Source: an uncultured Prevotella sp.
Lineage (GTDB): Bacteria; Bacteroidota; Bacteroidia; Bacteroidales; Bacteroidaceae
Direction: 5' to 3'
DNA length: 64,000 bases
Assembly (NCBI GenBank): GCA_905196835.1
Contig: CAJJWN010000005.1
Location: forward strand, 1 to 64,000
How positions within the stretch are numbered: the stretch's first letter is position 1; every line of letters begins with the position of its first letter. Shown in pieces: positions 35,364-43,991 of this stretch. The position numbers and the translations under genes were made by a program. Under the pieces are notes generated by a model. It saw nothing but the letters and a program-made list of their open reading frames with translations, was not told where the DNA came from and searched no databases.

Positions 35364-37916
35364 ATGAAAAACAACATCAGGCAAATGCTGTTGGCATTTG
35401 GTCTTATTGCATCTTCATTTTCACAGGCGCAAGACCTTGTGCTTAACGACAGCAGCTATTTTGAGCGTCAAGGCGTCAACGTGCTGGTTTTCAGCAACAG
35501 TTTCGACGGCGGTTTCAATGATGAAAAGAACTCTGGCATAGAAATCATCCAGCATGGCATACGCTCCGTGCAGGGTGGTGCCGTCCGTTTGAACGACACT
35601 CCGGAACAATGGGACTTGGTGCCGAAGATGACTTACCGCAAGGTTGACCGCGAGCAGGGCAGCATTGAGGTTGGTCTGCGTTATGATTATTATGACTTCG
35701 ACAGCCGCATTGTCGTTACAGCCAAGGGAAAGGCCGTCGAGATAGCCGTTTGGCTTGACAAGCCTGTGCCCGAGGAGCTTGTAGGCGACGCAGGCCTTAA
35801 CCTTGAGTTCCTGCCTTCGAGGTATTGGCTGAAGACGTTTGTCATGGACGGTCGCCTCAACCGTTTTCCCCGTTACGCCACCAGCCGGACGGTCACCCGG
35901 CCCAATAGCGAGAAGCCCCGGCAGTTCAAGGGCTTTAAGACTTACGACGACAGAGGGACAGGACGCTTCGTTTCGCCCCTGCCTTTCGAGACGGGACACA
36001 GCATAACCATGGCTATGGACGACCCCGAGCGCATGATAAGCGTCAGCAGTGACGATGCCGAGCTGGAGCTTTTTGACGGTCGTATGCTGGCGCAGAACGG
36101 ATGGTTTGTGCTCCGCAGCATTCTGCCAGGCGGCAAGACGGGCAAGGTGGTTAGCTGGACGGTGGAGCCACATGCCGTAGAGGGATGGATAAGGAAGCCC
36201 AACATAGGTTTCTGTCAGGTAGGTTACACGCCCGACCAGCCCAAGGTAAGCGTCATAGAGCTTGACAAGAACGATACGCCCAAGGCTACAGCCGCCCTTA
36301 TGCGCATCAACAATGACGGCACGGTGACAAAGGCTTACGAGGGGAAACTCGACAACTGGGGTGCTTACTATAAATATAATTATGTGAAGTTCGACTTCTC
36401 CAGCGTCAACACACCCGGCATTTACTACATCCAGTACGACACGGTCAAGACCAATAACTTCCTTATCGACCGGCATGTTTACGACAAGATAACCGACGCT
36501 ACGACAGACGTGTGGGTGCCGATACACATGAATCACATGTTTGTGAACGAGGGTTACCGTGTATGGCACGGCGAGCCGTTTAAGGAAGGATACCTGCAAG
36601 CCCCGCCGAGCGACCACTTCGACCTGCACTATCAGGGTCCGACGACCGACACGAAGTATAAACCGCTGGAGCTAATCCCGGGTCTTAACGTGGGCGGTTT
36701 CTTCGATGCGGGCGACTTCGACATAGAGACGGGGTCGAACATCAATGTCGTAGAGAACCTTATCCGCGCATGGGAGCTGTTCAAACCGTTGCGCGACGAG
36801 ACGTTTGTGAGCGAGAAGCAGCGTTACGTAGACCTGCACCGGCCCGACGGTACGCCGGACATATTGCAGTACATAGAGCACGGCACGCTCAATCTTGTGG
36901 CGCAGGCGGAGCAGATAGGGCACATGGCTTCAACGCTGTCCAACTCTGTGTTGGACAATTACCATCACCTTGGCGACGCCGCGTCGATAACCGACGGACT
37001 GCACTATGACCCGTCGCTGAAGCCTTACGAGGTGTCGGCCGACGGCAAGCGGAGCGGCACTCCTGACGACATGTGGGCTTTTACTACGCGTAATCCGCGG
37101 CTCGATATGCGCGCGGCTACCATGTTCGCCGCCGCCGCGCACGCTCTGGAAGGTTATAACGACAGCCTGGCCGCACGGGCGTTGGCGCAGTCTAAACGAC
37201 TGATGAAGGAGGCCGGGGAGCTCTTGAGCCGGCAAGACGCAACGGAAAAGAAGGACGACCGCAAGATGCTTCGCGGCGTTGCGGCCACCAATTTGCAGCT
37301 TTATGCCGCTACACAAGAAAAGGAATACCTTGACGTGTTCAAGAAAGAGATATGGAAAGAGTTGGACGGCAACCTGGAGTTCAACATCCAGACCGCGCTC
37401 GACGCCATTCCTTACTTGGACGAAGGTTATCGCGCGAAGCTGCGTCCTTACGTCGAGGAATACGCCAAATATATCCGTTCGTTTGACAGCCAGAACCCTT
37501 ACGGCGTGCCGATAGGTCTTGGCAACTGGGCCGGAAGCGGCCCGCTGCTCGCGTTCGGCACGGCTGTATGTTTCGCTCACATGTATTTTCCCGACATAGT
37601 GGCAAAGGACGAGGTGTATCGCGTGGCAAACTGGCTCTTCGGATGCCATCCTTACCACAATTATTCGTTTGTGGCGACCGTCGGGGCGGCGCGTCCCAAG
37701 ATGGTGTTCTACGGCAACAACCGCGCCGACTTCTCGTTCATACCGGGCAACGTGGCTCCCGGCCTGCTCTTCCGCAAGCCCGACCATTTCGAGAATTTTG
37801 ACGACTGGCCCTTCCTTTGGGGACAGAACGAGGGCACGATAGCCGGCAACACGCAGTACATTATCTTCGGTTCGGCCTTCAAGCATATTGCCGGAGAGCA
37901 GAAGGAGGAAAAGTAA
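35364..37916 (+). CDS. Glycoside hydrolase family 9 (cellulase-type) protein
   Basis: 850 residues, exported (MKNNIRQMLLAFGLIASSFSQA). An N-terminal domain of about 270 residues of unknown type (NGWFVLRSILPGGKTG) leads into the Ig-like CelD_N domain (GFCQVGYTPDQPKVSVIEL, NTPGIYYIQYDTVKTNNFLI). The (alpha/alpha)6 GH9 catalytic domain follows, with the Asp motif GGFFDAGDFD, LGNWAGSGPLLAFGTAVCFA, a HPYHNYSFVATVG region and the probable acid Glu in WGQNEGTIAGNTQYI. The start is placed at the second Met because it begins the signal peptide. It acts on a beta-glucan or related polysaccharide; no SusC/SusD partners are adjacent. Confidence 0.9.
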   Translation: MKNNIRQMLLAFGLIASSFSQAQDLVLNDSSYFERQGVNVLVFSNSFDGGFNDEKNSGIEIIQHGIRSVQGGAVRLNDTPEQWDLVPKMTYRKVDREQGSIEVGLRYDYYDFDSRIVVTAKGKAVEIAVWLDKPVPEELVGDAGLNLEFLPSRYWLKTFVMDGRLNRFPRYATSRTVTRPNSEKPRQFKGFKTYDDRGTGRFVSPLPFETGHSITMAMDDPERMISVSSDDAELELFDGRMLAQNGWFVLRSILPGGKTGKVVSWTVEPHAVEGWIRKPNIGFCQVGYTPDQPKVSVIELDKNDTPKATAALMRINNDGTVTKAYEGKLDNWGAYYKYNYVKFDFSSVNTPGIYYIQYDTVKTNNFLIDRHVYDKITDATTDVWVPIHMNHMFVNEGYRVWHGEPFKEGYLQAPPSDHFDLHYQGPTTDTKYKPLELIPGLNVGGFFDAGDFDIETGSNINVVENLIRAWELFKPLRDETFVSEKQRYVDLHRPDGTPDILQYIEHGTLNLVAQAEQIGHMASTLSNSVLDNYHHLGDAASITDGLHYDPSLKPYEVSADGKRSGTPDDMWAFTTRNPRLDMRAATMFAAAAHALEGYNDSLAARALAQSKRLMKEAGELLSRQDATEKKDDRKMLRGVAATNLQLYAATQEKEYLDVFKKEIWKELDGNLEFNIQTALDAIPYLDEGYRAKLRPYVEEYAKYIRSFDSQNPYGVPIGLGNWAGSGPLLAFGTAVCFAHMYFPDIVAKDEVYRVANWLFGCHPYHNYSFVATVGAARPKMVFYGNNRADFSFIPGNVAPGLLFRKPDHFENFDDWPFLWGQNEGTIAGNTQYIIFGSAFKHIAGEQKEEK

Positions 37917-37991
37917 CAGCCGGGCATTCTGCATTACTTTAATCTTGCATTAAGGGCTTCTTCGTAACATGCTGATTGCCAGCGCGTTTGC

Positions 37992-38028
37992 AAAAGGCCG
38001 CCTTTCACGTTGCGAAAGGCGGCCTTTT
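37992..38028. terminator. GGCCTTTTGC-family palindrome after the GH9 gene
   Basis: AAAAGGCCGCCTTTC (37992-38006) and GAAAGGCGGCCTTTT (38014-38028) form a perfect 15-bp stem with a 7-nt loop, ending in TTTT. A further GACGGCCTTTTGCATGG copy follows near 38040. Confidence 0.75.
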
Positions 38029-38238
38029 AGCGTGTAATTGACGGCCTTTTGCATGGTGAAATGCCGTGTGTGGGGTAGACTCGTACTATATGCCTAACAG
38101 TGGGGACCCTTATTGGGAAGCCGTATTGAAAATTTTAGTCATGCACATAGTGTATGGGTGAAATACTATGCAGTATTAGAAATGTATGTTTTTATTGTTT
38201 CAATGTTTATTCGTTTTTTTCATTTTTACTCTTTTTTA

Positions 38239-38270
38239 TTTGGTGCGTTCTTGAAATAATTATATCTTTG
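38239..38270 (+). promoter_or_regulatory. Promoter of the structured leader/caspase locus
   Basis: TTTG (38239-38242), 20 nt, TATCTTTG (38263-38270). The predicted transcription start near 38277 is about 305 nt upstream of the first gene. Confidence 0.7.
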
Positions 38271-38276
38271 CCATAG

Positions 38277-38560
38277 CTTTTGTTGCGTAGCGTCGCGGCG
38301 TTGGCTATTTCGTGGGTAAAATATAGCGTTAGCTATTATTCTTGTTCTGATTGGTGAAACTTAGGAACTTTCAATGGATTTGAACATGGATAATCAGTTT
38401 ACGCCTACGTTTAGCGTAGGCGCATCTGTCGTATCTATCAAATCCAGGGTTTCCTAAGACCTCACTATCAGGTAGATATTGAAAGATGCTCTTACGCTTC
38501 TTTTTGTGTCCGCAAGTTTAGTAACGTCACTATTATTTCTCACAGGTAAGATTAAACGTA
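38277..38560 (+). ncRNA. Structured leader or small RNA with pseudoknot potential
   Basis: Downstream of a full promoter, perfect complementary blocks nest: CTTAGGAA (38360-38367)/TTCCTAAG (38451-38458), GGATTTGA (38376-38383)/TCAAATCC (38438-38445), GATA (38389-38392)/TATC (38432-38435) and an apical CGCCTACG (38402-38409)/CGTAGGCG (38415-38422). An additional perfect block, CTTTCAAT (38368-38375) with ATTGAAAG (38478-38485), crosses the first stem, giving a pseudoknot or an alternative fold. A small ATAGC/GCTAT hairpin lies at 38323-38336. It does not match the tmRNA, SRP or RNase P hallmarks I know. It could be a cis-regulatory leader of the operon at 38583 or an independent small RNA. Ends are approximate. 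Confidence 0.55.
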
Positions 38561-38582
38561 TAACCTTTAAAATAATAGGAAT

Positions 38583-39254
38583 ATGAAAAAGCTACTTGTA
38601 TTAGCGTTAATGCTGACTTTTTCAGTCTACACGATGACTGCACAGTCTGCCAAGGAAATCACCAAAGAACGCAAAGCCCTTATAAAGGCCTCAAAGTCTG
38701 AACTAAACGACAAGGCTTCGAAAGCTGCACGTAAAGAAGCGAAGCGGTTAAAAAAGGAAGGATGGACAACTGCTCCCGGTGCGCTTCCGTTAGATAAACA
38801 GCTTGATAAGTCGTATCTTATGCAGTATCAGTTTGATGAAAATATGTACCCAAAATATATAATGGGCGAGGGCATGAGTGTTGGTGGCAATTATGATGCG
38901 GCTAAAATGCAGGCTCTTGAATTAGCCAAGCAAAACCTTGCAGGACAAATACAAACAGAAATTACGGCATTGATTGAGAATACGGTTGCCAACAAACAGT
39001 TATCGGCAGAAGAAGCTGCATCGGTAACTCAAAGTGTGATGGCAAGCAAGAATTTAATATCGCAAAGTATCGGAAGGACAATACCTGTTGTTGAGGCTTA
39101 TCGTACATTGTCAAATAAGAGTAAAGAGGTGCTTGTAAGGATAGCTTATAACAGCGAGATGGCAAAAGAAGCGGCTAAAGACATAGTGCGTAAAGACTTG
39201 GAGCAACGTGGCGATGAACTTCATGGAGATCTTGACAGGCTTTTAGGTTGGTGA
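38583..39254 (+). CDS. LPP20-like exported protein
   Basis: 223 residues with signal peptide MKKLLVLALMLTFSVYTMTAQ, then a lysine/alanine-rich helical stretch (EITKERKALIKASKSELNDKASKAARKEAKR). The second half, GEGMSVGGNYDAAKMQALELAKQNLAGQIQTEI, is the LPP20-family pattern for small envelope proteins in which a run of helices follows a G-x-G-x-S/A motif. The mature N-terminus has no cysteine, so it is probably soluble periplasmic rather than a lipoprotein. First gene of a compact unit; its TGA overlaps the ATG of the next gene (TGATG). Confidence 0.75.
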   Translation: MKKLLVLALMLTFSVYTMTAQSAKEITKERKALIKASKSELNDKASKAARKEAKRLKKEGWTTAPGALPLDKQLDKSYLMQYQFDENMYPKYIMGEGMSVGGNYDAAKMQALELAKQNLAGQIQTEITALIENTVANKQLSAEEAASVTQSVMASKNLISQSIGRTIPVVEAYRTLSNKSKEVLVRIAYNSEMAKEAAKDIVRKDLEQRGDELHGDLDRLLGW

Positions 39255-40129
39255 TGTTTTTGGGGCGTATAATAGTTACACTTTGTTTTTGTCTTTTGTC
39301 ATTGTGTTTGCTGGCGCAAAAGACAAAAAAGGTACATGGTGAATATGTTTACCATGCGCCGGAGAACGTTACGCTTGAAGATGCAAAACGTACAGCTCTT
39401 GAGCGCGCTAAAGTGCAGGCTCTTGCTGATGCTTTTGGTACGTTGGTGTCACAGAGTAATTCTACAATCATAAGAAACATTGACGGCGTGTCTTCGTCTG
39501 ATTTCTTATCGCTTGGCGGTAGTGAGGTTAAAGGTGAGTGGATAGAGACTGTCGGTGAACCTGAATTTGAAATTTCTTTTGTAGAAGGAGTGTTGATTGT
39601 CTGGGTGTCTGTAACAGGTCTCGCACGTGAGATTGTTTCATCAAAGATTGATTTTGAGGCAAAACTCTTACGTAATGGAACAGAACCGAAGTTTGAGAGC
39701 AACGAGTTCCGCAATGGTGACGATTTTTACCTCTATTTCAAATCTCCTGTGGACGGTTATCTTGCCGTTTATTTGCTTGATGAAACCACGATGCAAGTGT
39801 ATTGTCTCTTGCCTTACCGTTATTCAGGCGAAGGTTCGGTAATGATAAAGCACGACGTTCCGTATGTTTTCTTCTCGACAGAAAAAGCAAATGATAATAA
39901 AACGGAAGTGGACGAATATGTAATGACGTGTGAAAATGATGTGGAGCAAAATACTATTTATATTATTTTTTCAGAAAATAGTATAGTAAAAGCGTCTACG
40001 TTTTTGTCGGAAAATCTTTTGCCACGCAATCTTTCTTATCGCAAGTTCAGTGAATGGTTGGTTGACAATAGGGTGAGTGATAAATCATTGAAGGTGAAAG
40101 AAATAAGTTTAATATTAAAAAAGAGTTAG
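39254..40129 (+). CDS. DUF4384-containing exported protein
   Basis: 291 residues. The start is set at ATG 39254, overlapping the upstream stop by one base; TTG/GTG codons just before are possible. Signal peptide MFLGRIIVTLCFCLLSLCLLAQ. Residues about 30-130 (TLEDAKRTALERAKVQALADAFG, GEPEFEISFVEGVLIVWVSVTG) resemble the helical/beta region of LPP20-type proteins. Residues about 150-235 (NEFRNGDDFYLYFKSPVDGYLAVYLLDE, VYCLLPYRYSGEGSVMI) fit DUF4384, a domain often fused to or encoded beside caspase-like peptidases. It thus probably works with the caspase-fold protein encoded next. Confidence 0.75.
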   Translation: MFLGRIIVTLCFCLLSLCLLAQKTKKVHGEYVYHAPENVTLEDAKRTALERAKVQALADAFGTLVSQSNSTIIRNIDGVSSSDFLSLGGSEVKGEWIETVGEPEFEISFVEGVLIVWVSVTGLAREIVSSKIDFEAKLLRNGTEPKFESNEFRNGDDFYLYFKSPVDGYLAVYLLDETTMQVYCLLPYRYSGEGSVMIKHDVPYVFFSTEKANDNKTEVDEYVMTCENDVEQNTIYIIFSENSIVKASTFLSENLLPRNLSYRKFSEWLVDNRVSDKSLKVKEISLILKKS

Positions 40130-40285
40130 GAATATGGAACATAGTTTATTTGTAACGGAAAAAAGACACGTGTTTGGCAATGATTATTGAAAGTATTTTT
40201 ACGCAATGAAAATAGTTTATCTTGTATAAATGTTTAATCTAATATGATAAGTTAAAATTTATGTGTAATTAAAATAATAAACAAA

Positions 40286-42274
40286 ATGGAAGGTATTAAA
40301 TTATTATTGTTGTCTTGTTTTATTGCAGTTTCAACGATGTGTTTTTCACAAGAGAGCTTGAATGCTGTTCGGAACAAGGCGGCTTCAGGTGATGCAGAAG
40401 CCCAATATTATTTGGGTTGGTGTTATTTCAATGGTAAAAACGGTGTGTCTATTGATGGTAAGCAAGCTGTTAGCTGGTTGGAAAAATCTGCCAAGCAGGG
40501 GTATGAACCAGCTCAATATTTTATGGGATGGTGTTACTATTATGGTAACGGAGTAGCGGAAGATAAGGGTATGGCATACTATTGGTATCAGCGTGCTGCT
40601 GATAAAGGAAATGATGAAGCGGCAAAGATGGTTGCCCTTTTAGAGAAATCTGATTTTAAATCTTTAGCTAATATATCAGTAAAATCTGTTGATAATTTTG
40701 ATGCATCTCGCCCTCCTATACTTGAAATCTTAAATTCTTCAATAACATTTTATGACCCAAATGGAAATAATGCTATTGATGCAAATGAACGTTGTTTTGT
40801 TAAATTTAAAGTTAAGAATATAGGAAAAGGTGACGCTTCAAATTGTGTTGCAAAAGTTTTTTCAGCAGATCCAATAAAAGGTTTGGAGTTAAATCCCATT
40901 TATAATTTATCAATAGCTTCAAATTCTACTAAACAAGTGGAAATTCCAATTTATTCTGATATGAATACAGAGGAAGACAGCGTAACATTATATGTTCAGG
41001 TAGATGAACCTCATGGTTTTGGTACAGATCCGTTAGCAATGACTATTTCTACAAAAAAATTTGAAGAGCCATTACTTCGAATTGTAGATTATGCTGTTAC
41101 TTCTGACGATGGCAGTAATGTTTTGAGGAAAAGAAATGCATTTGATTTGCAAGTACTTCTTCAAAATACAAAGTTTGGAAATGCGAATGACGTAGAGGTT
41201 TCTTTAGGGCTTCCAGAGAATGTGATTTTAATGTCCCCTGATAAATTGCGAGAGACATTTAACAATATAGGTGGTGGAGAGACCAAATCAATCATTTATC
41301 CACTTATTGTAAATAATAATTATGCAGGGACAAAAATACCAATAACGATAAATGTTCGGGAAAAATACGGAAAGTATGCAGAAAGTAGAACAATTGATTT
41401 AAATCTTAATCAAGCGCTTGCAAGCAATAAAATTGTAATAAAAGAAAAAGAGAATAAGCAACAAGACTTTATTGTTAAGATAGCATCAATAGGTTCTGAT
41501 GTTGATAAAAACATACCAACATCAAATGTTAAAAATGATAATACTTTTGCCGTAATAATTGCAAATGAGGCATATAACAAAGAAGCTGGTGTTCCATTTG
41601 CCACAAATGATGGTAGAGTTTTCAGTGAATATTGTAAATTATCATTGGGTGTGCCTGCGACAAACGTTCATATGGTTTCAAATGCCACATTAAATGATAT
41701 TCGTCATGAAATAAAATGGTTGAGGGATGTAATCTCTGTATATAAAGGTGGGGCTAGAGTAATATTTTATTATGCAGGCCACGGAATACCTGATGAGAAA
41801 GAGAAAACCGCATACCTTTTGCCTGTTGACGGATACGGTTCTGATGTAACAACTGGTTATTCTCTTGCTGACTTATATGTTGCATTAGGTGAACTCCCGA
41901 CAAAATCTGTAACAGTATTCCTTGATGCTTGTTTTAGCGGTGCAAAGCGTGAGGGTGATATGTTAGCTTCAGCCAGAGGTGTAGCGATAAAAGTAAAGTC
42001 AACCGAACCAAAAGGCAATATGGTTGTATTTACTGCGGCACAGGGTGATGAAACAGCATATCCATATAAGGAACAAGGGCATGGTATGTTTACATATTAT
42101 TTGTTGAAGAACTTGCAAGAAACAAAAGGAAATGCAACCCTCGGTGAGCTTGGCGATTTTGTAAAAACGCAAGTAGAACGTCAGTCTGTTGTTGTAAACG
42201 GAAAGTTGCAGACACCTACATTAATTCCTTCAGCAACGGTGGGTGATGATTGGAAAAACTGGAAATTAAAATAA
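40286..42274 (+). CDS. SEL1-repeat caspase-family (C14) exported protein
   Basis: 662 residues. Signal peptide MEGIKLLLLSCFIAVSTMCFS. SEL1/TPR-like repeats at about 34-115 (AEAQYYLGWCYFNGKNGVS, YEPAQYFMGWCYYYGNGV). Beta-sandwich region at about 145-390 resembling CARDB domains (NAIDANERCFVKFKVKNIG, NAFDLQVLLQNTKFGNANDVEV). Caspase fold at about 418-655, with catalytic His499 in YYAGHGIPD and Cys549 in FLDACFSGAKR, 50 residues apart as expected. FAVIIANEAYN begins the fold. The dyad is intact, so it is likely an active metacaspase-like cysteine protease in the periplasm. A 156-nt gap separates it from the DUF4384 gene; the next gene starts 1 nt after its stop. AT-rich. Confidence 0.9.
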   Translation: MEGIKLLLLSCFIAVSTMCFSQESLNAVRNKAASGDAEAQYYLGWCYFNGKNGVSIDGKQAVSWLEKSAKQGYEPAQYFMGWCYYYGNGVAEDKGMAYYWYQRAADKGNDEAAKMVALLEKSDFKSLANISVKSVDNFDASRPPILEILNSSITFYDPNGNNAIDANERCFVKFKVKNIGKGDASNCVAKVFSADPIKGLELNPIYNLSIASNSTKQVEIPIYSDMNTEEDSVTLYVQVDEPHGFGTDPLAMTISTKKFEEPLLRIVDYAVTSDDGSNVLRKRNAFDLQVLLQNTKFGNANDVEVSLGLPENVILMSPDKLRETFNNIGGGETKSIIYPLIVNNNYAGTKIPITINVREKYGKYAESRTIDLNLNQALASNKIVIKEKENKQQDFIVKIASIGSDVDKNIPTSNVKNDNTFAVIIANEAYNKEAGVPFATNDGRVFSEYCKLSLGVPATNVHMVSNATLNDIRHEIKWLRDVISVYKGGARVIFYYAGHGIPDEKEKTAYLLPVDGYGSDVTTGYSLADLYVALGELPTKSVTVFLDACFSGAKREGDMLASARGVAIKVKSTEPKGNMVVFTAAQGDETAYPYKEQGHGMFTYYLLKNLQETKGNATLGELGDFVKTQVERQSVVVNGKLQTPTLIPSATVGDDWKNWKLK

Positions 42275-42275
42275 T

Positions 42276-43745
42276 ATGAGAATTGGATTAGTCATAATCA
42301 TTGTTTCGTTATGCAATGTGTTATCGTCGTTTGCCCAACAAAGCAATGATTATAAGGAACGTTACGCATTGTTTAAACGGCAAGTAATGAACGATTATGA
42401 CGATTTCCGAAAGAAGGTTAATGATAAATATGCGGAATTTATGAGGCAGGCATGGAATGAATTTCATGCTCTGCCTCAAATTCCCAAACCAAAGAATGAG
42501 ACCGTGCCGCCTGTGGTATTGCAGGATGAAGACAAGGACAAGCCGGTAGACAGCAGCCCTGTGCCGATAAAAGACGTGGTGATTCCACCTGCGCCGGAAC
42601 CGCAACCTGTGCCGGTTGCGCCGATAAGGGAACAGCCGACGGCGGATAGGACGGTGGAGTTCGTATATTGCGGAACAGCGTGTAAAGTGAAATATGCAGC
42701 CGATGGTGGCTTTAGGCTCAACGGCACAGATAACGAGGTGTTGGCGAAGGCTTGGGGAGAGTTGGCCAACGGACGGTTTGACAATATGTTGAGGGACTGT
42801 CTGGCTTTGCGTGAGCGTATGCAGCTTAGCGATTGGGCTTATCTTAATATGCTTGTCGCCTTTGCAGAAAAGTGTGTGGGTAAGAGCAACGAAGCTACGT
42901 TTTTAGCTGCGTTCGCCTATAGTCAGAGCGGTTATAAGATGAGGATAGCTCGTGCCGATGGACGGCTTTACATTCTGTTTGCAAGTAGGCACGCGATTTA
43001 TGAGATTCCTTATTTTGAGATAGATGGCGAAAAGTTTTATCCATTTGATTGTGATGCCGACCAAGTGGAGATATGCGGTGCGTCAATGCCCAACGAAAAG
43101 CCTTTGTCGCTTTATATTTCGCAAAGGCAGCTGTTCGCTGTGAGCGAAACGCCCGGACGGAAGCTAACAGCGGAGCGTTACAAGGATATGGCATTTATTG
43201 TGAGTGTGAACAAGAATTTGATAGATTTTTACAGCACTTACCCCACGTCAGAGGCTAATGGCAACTTTATGACGCGTTGGGCGATGTACGCCAACACGCC
43301 GATGGAGAATGAAGTGGCTGAAAGTCTTTACCCGAAAATGATGGAAAAGATAAGCGGACTTGGGCAGCAGGATGCCGTTAATAGAATATTAAACTGGGTA
43401 CAGACGGCTTTTGTTTATGAGTATGATGATAACGTGTGGGGCGGCGACCGCGCGTTCTTTGCCGAGGAAACGCTTTATTACCCTTATTGTGATTGTGAGG
43501 ATCGTTCGATTTTGTTCACACGTTTGGTAAGGGATTTGCTTGGATTGAAATGCATTCTCGTGTATTATCCCGGCCATTTGGCTTCCGCTGTATGTTTTAC
43601 AGAGAGCGTCAACGGCGATTATATCACCTTTGACAACGAGCGTTATACGATATGCGACCCAACGTATATCGGCGCGCCTGTAGGACTTACGATGCCAGAT
43701 ATGAATAATCAAAAGGCCTGTGTAATATTGTTGCGAAATAAATAA
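42276..43745 (+). CDS. Transglutaminase-like exported protein
   Basis: 489 residues. Signal peptide MRIGLVIIIVSLCNVLSSFAQ, a charged helical stretch (NDYDDFRKKVNDKYAEFMRQ), then a Pro-rich linker (PPAPEPQPVPVAPI). The C-terminal third has a transglutaminase/cysteine-protease triad: Cys407 in YCDCEDRSILFTRL, His434 in VYYPGHLASAV and Asp461 in YTICDPTYIG. INRILNWVQTAFVYEYDD precedes it as in other transglutaminase cores. It may be a peptidase, amidase or crosslinker of envelope proteins. It starts 1 nt after the caspase gene, so the two are translationally coupled. Confidence 0.85.
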   Translation: MRIGLVIIIVSLCNVLSSFAQQSNDYKERYALFKRQVMNDYDDFRKKVNDKYAEFMRQAWNEFHALPQIPKPKNETVPPVVLQDEDKDKPVDSSPVPIKDVVIPPAPEPQPVPVAPIREQPTADRTVEFVYCGTACKVKYAADGGFRLNGTDNEVLAKAWGELANGRFDNMLRDCLALRERMQLSDWAYLNMLVAFAEKCVGKSNEATFLAAFAYSQSGYKMRIARADGRLYILFASRHAIYEIPYFEIDGEKFYPFDCDADQVEICGASMPNEKPLSLYISQRQLFAVSETPGRKLTAERYKDMAFIVSVNKNLIDFYSTYPTSEANGNFMTRWAMYANTPMENEVAESLYPKMMEKISGLGQQDAVNRILNWVQTAFVYEYDDNVWGGDRAFFAEETLYYPYCDCEDRSILFTRLVRDLLGLKCILVYYPGHLASAVCFTESVNGDYITFDNERYTICDPTYIGAPVGLTMPDMNNQKACVILLRNK

Positions 43746-43934
43746 TGTATAAAATAATGGACTTGTGGCTTGATTTGTATGTGATAAGTTTCGGGGACTA
43801 TACCTGCACAAAATAGTTCGGAAAATGTAATTTAGCGCATAAAGTCTAACCGTTTCGTGAGATTTGATACTATAAAAGCAACTTCGTTAAAGTTCTATTA
43901 ATTAGGTGGCTCGTCGTGAAATTAACCATTAATT

Positions 43935-43965
43935 TTTGTCCGTTCACGCATTTTTTGTAATTTTG
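43935..43965 (+). promoter_or_regulatory. Promoter of aspS
   Basis: TTTG (43935-43938), 19 nt, TAATTTTG (43958-43965): full consensus. Predicted start near 43972, a leader of about 20 nt. Confidence 0.8.
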
Positions 43966-43991
43966 CACTTAAATTTTAGCAATTTTAGTTT

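Noticed and set aside
35421..36629. 402-codon minus-strand frame inside the GH9 gene
   Set aside because: The plus-strand frame carries Ig-like and GH9 motifs; the minus frame has none and no promoter.
38277..38560. tmRNA, SRP RNA or RNase P RNA
   Set aside because: None of the hallmark conserved sequences of these RNAs is visible, despite the strong structure.
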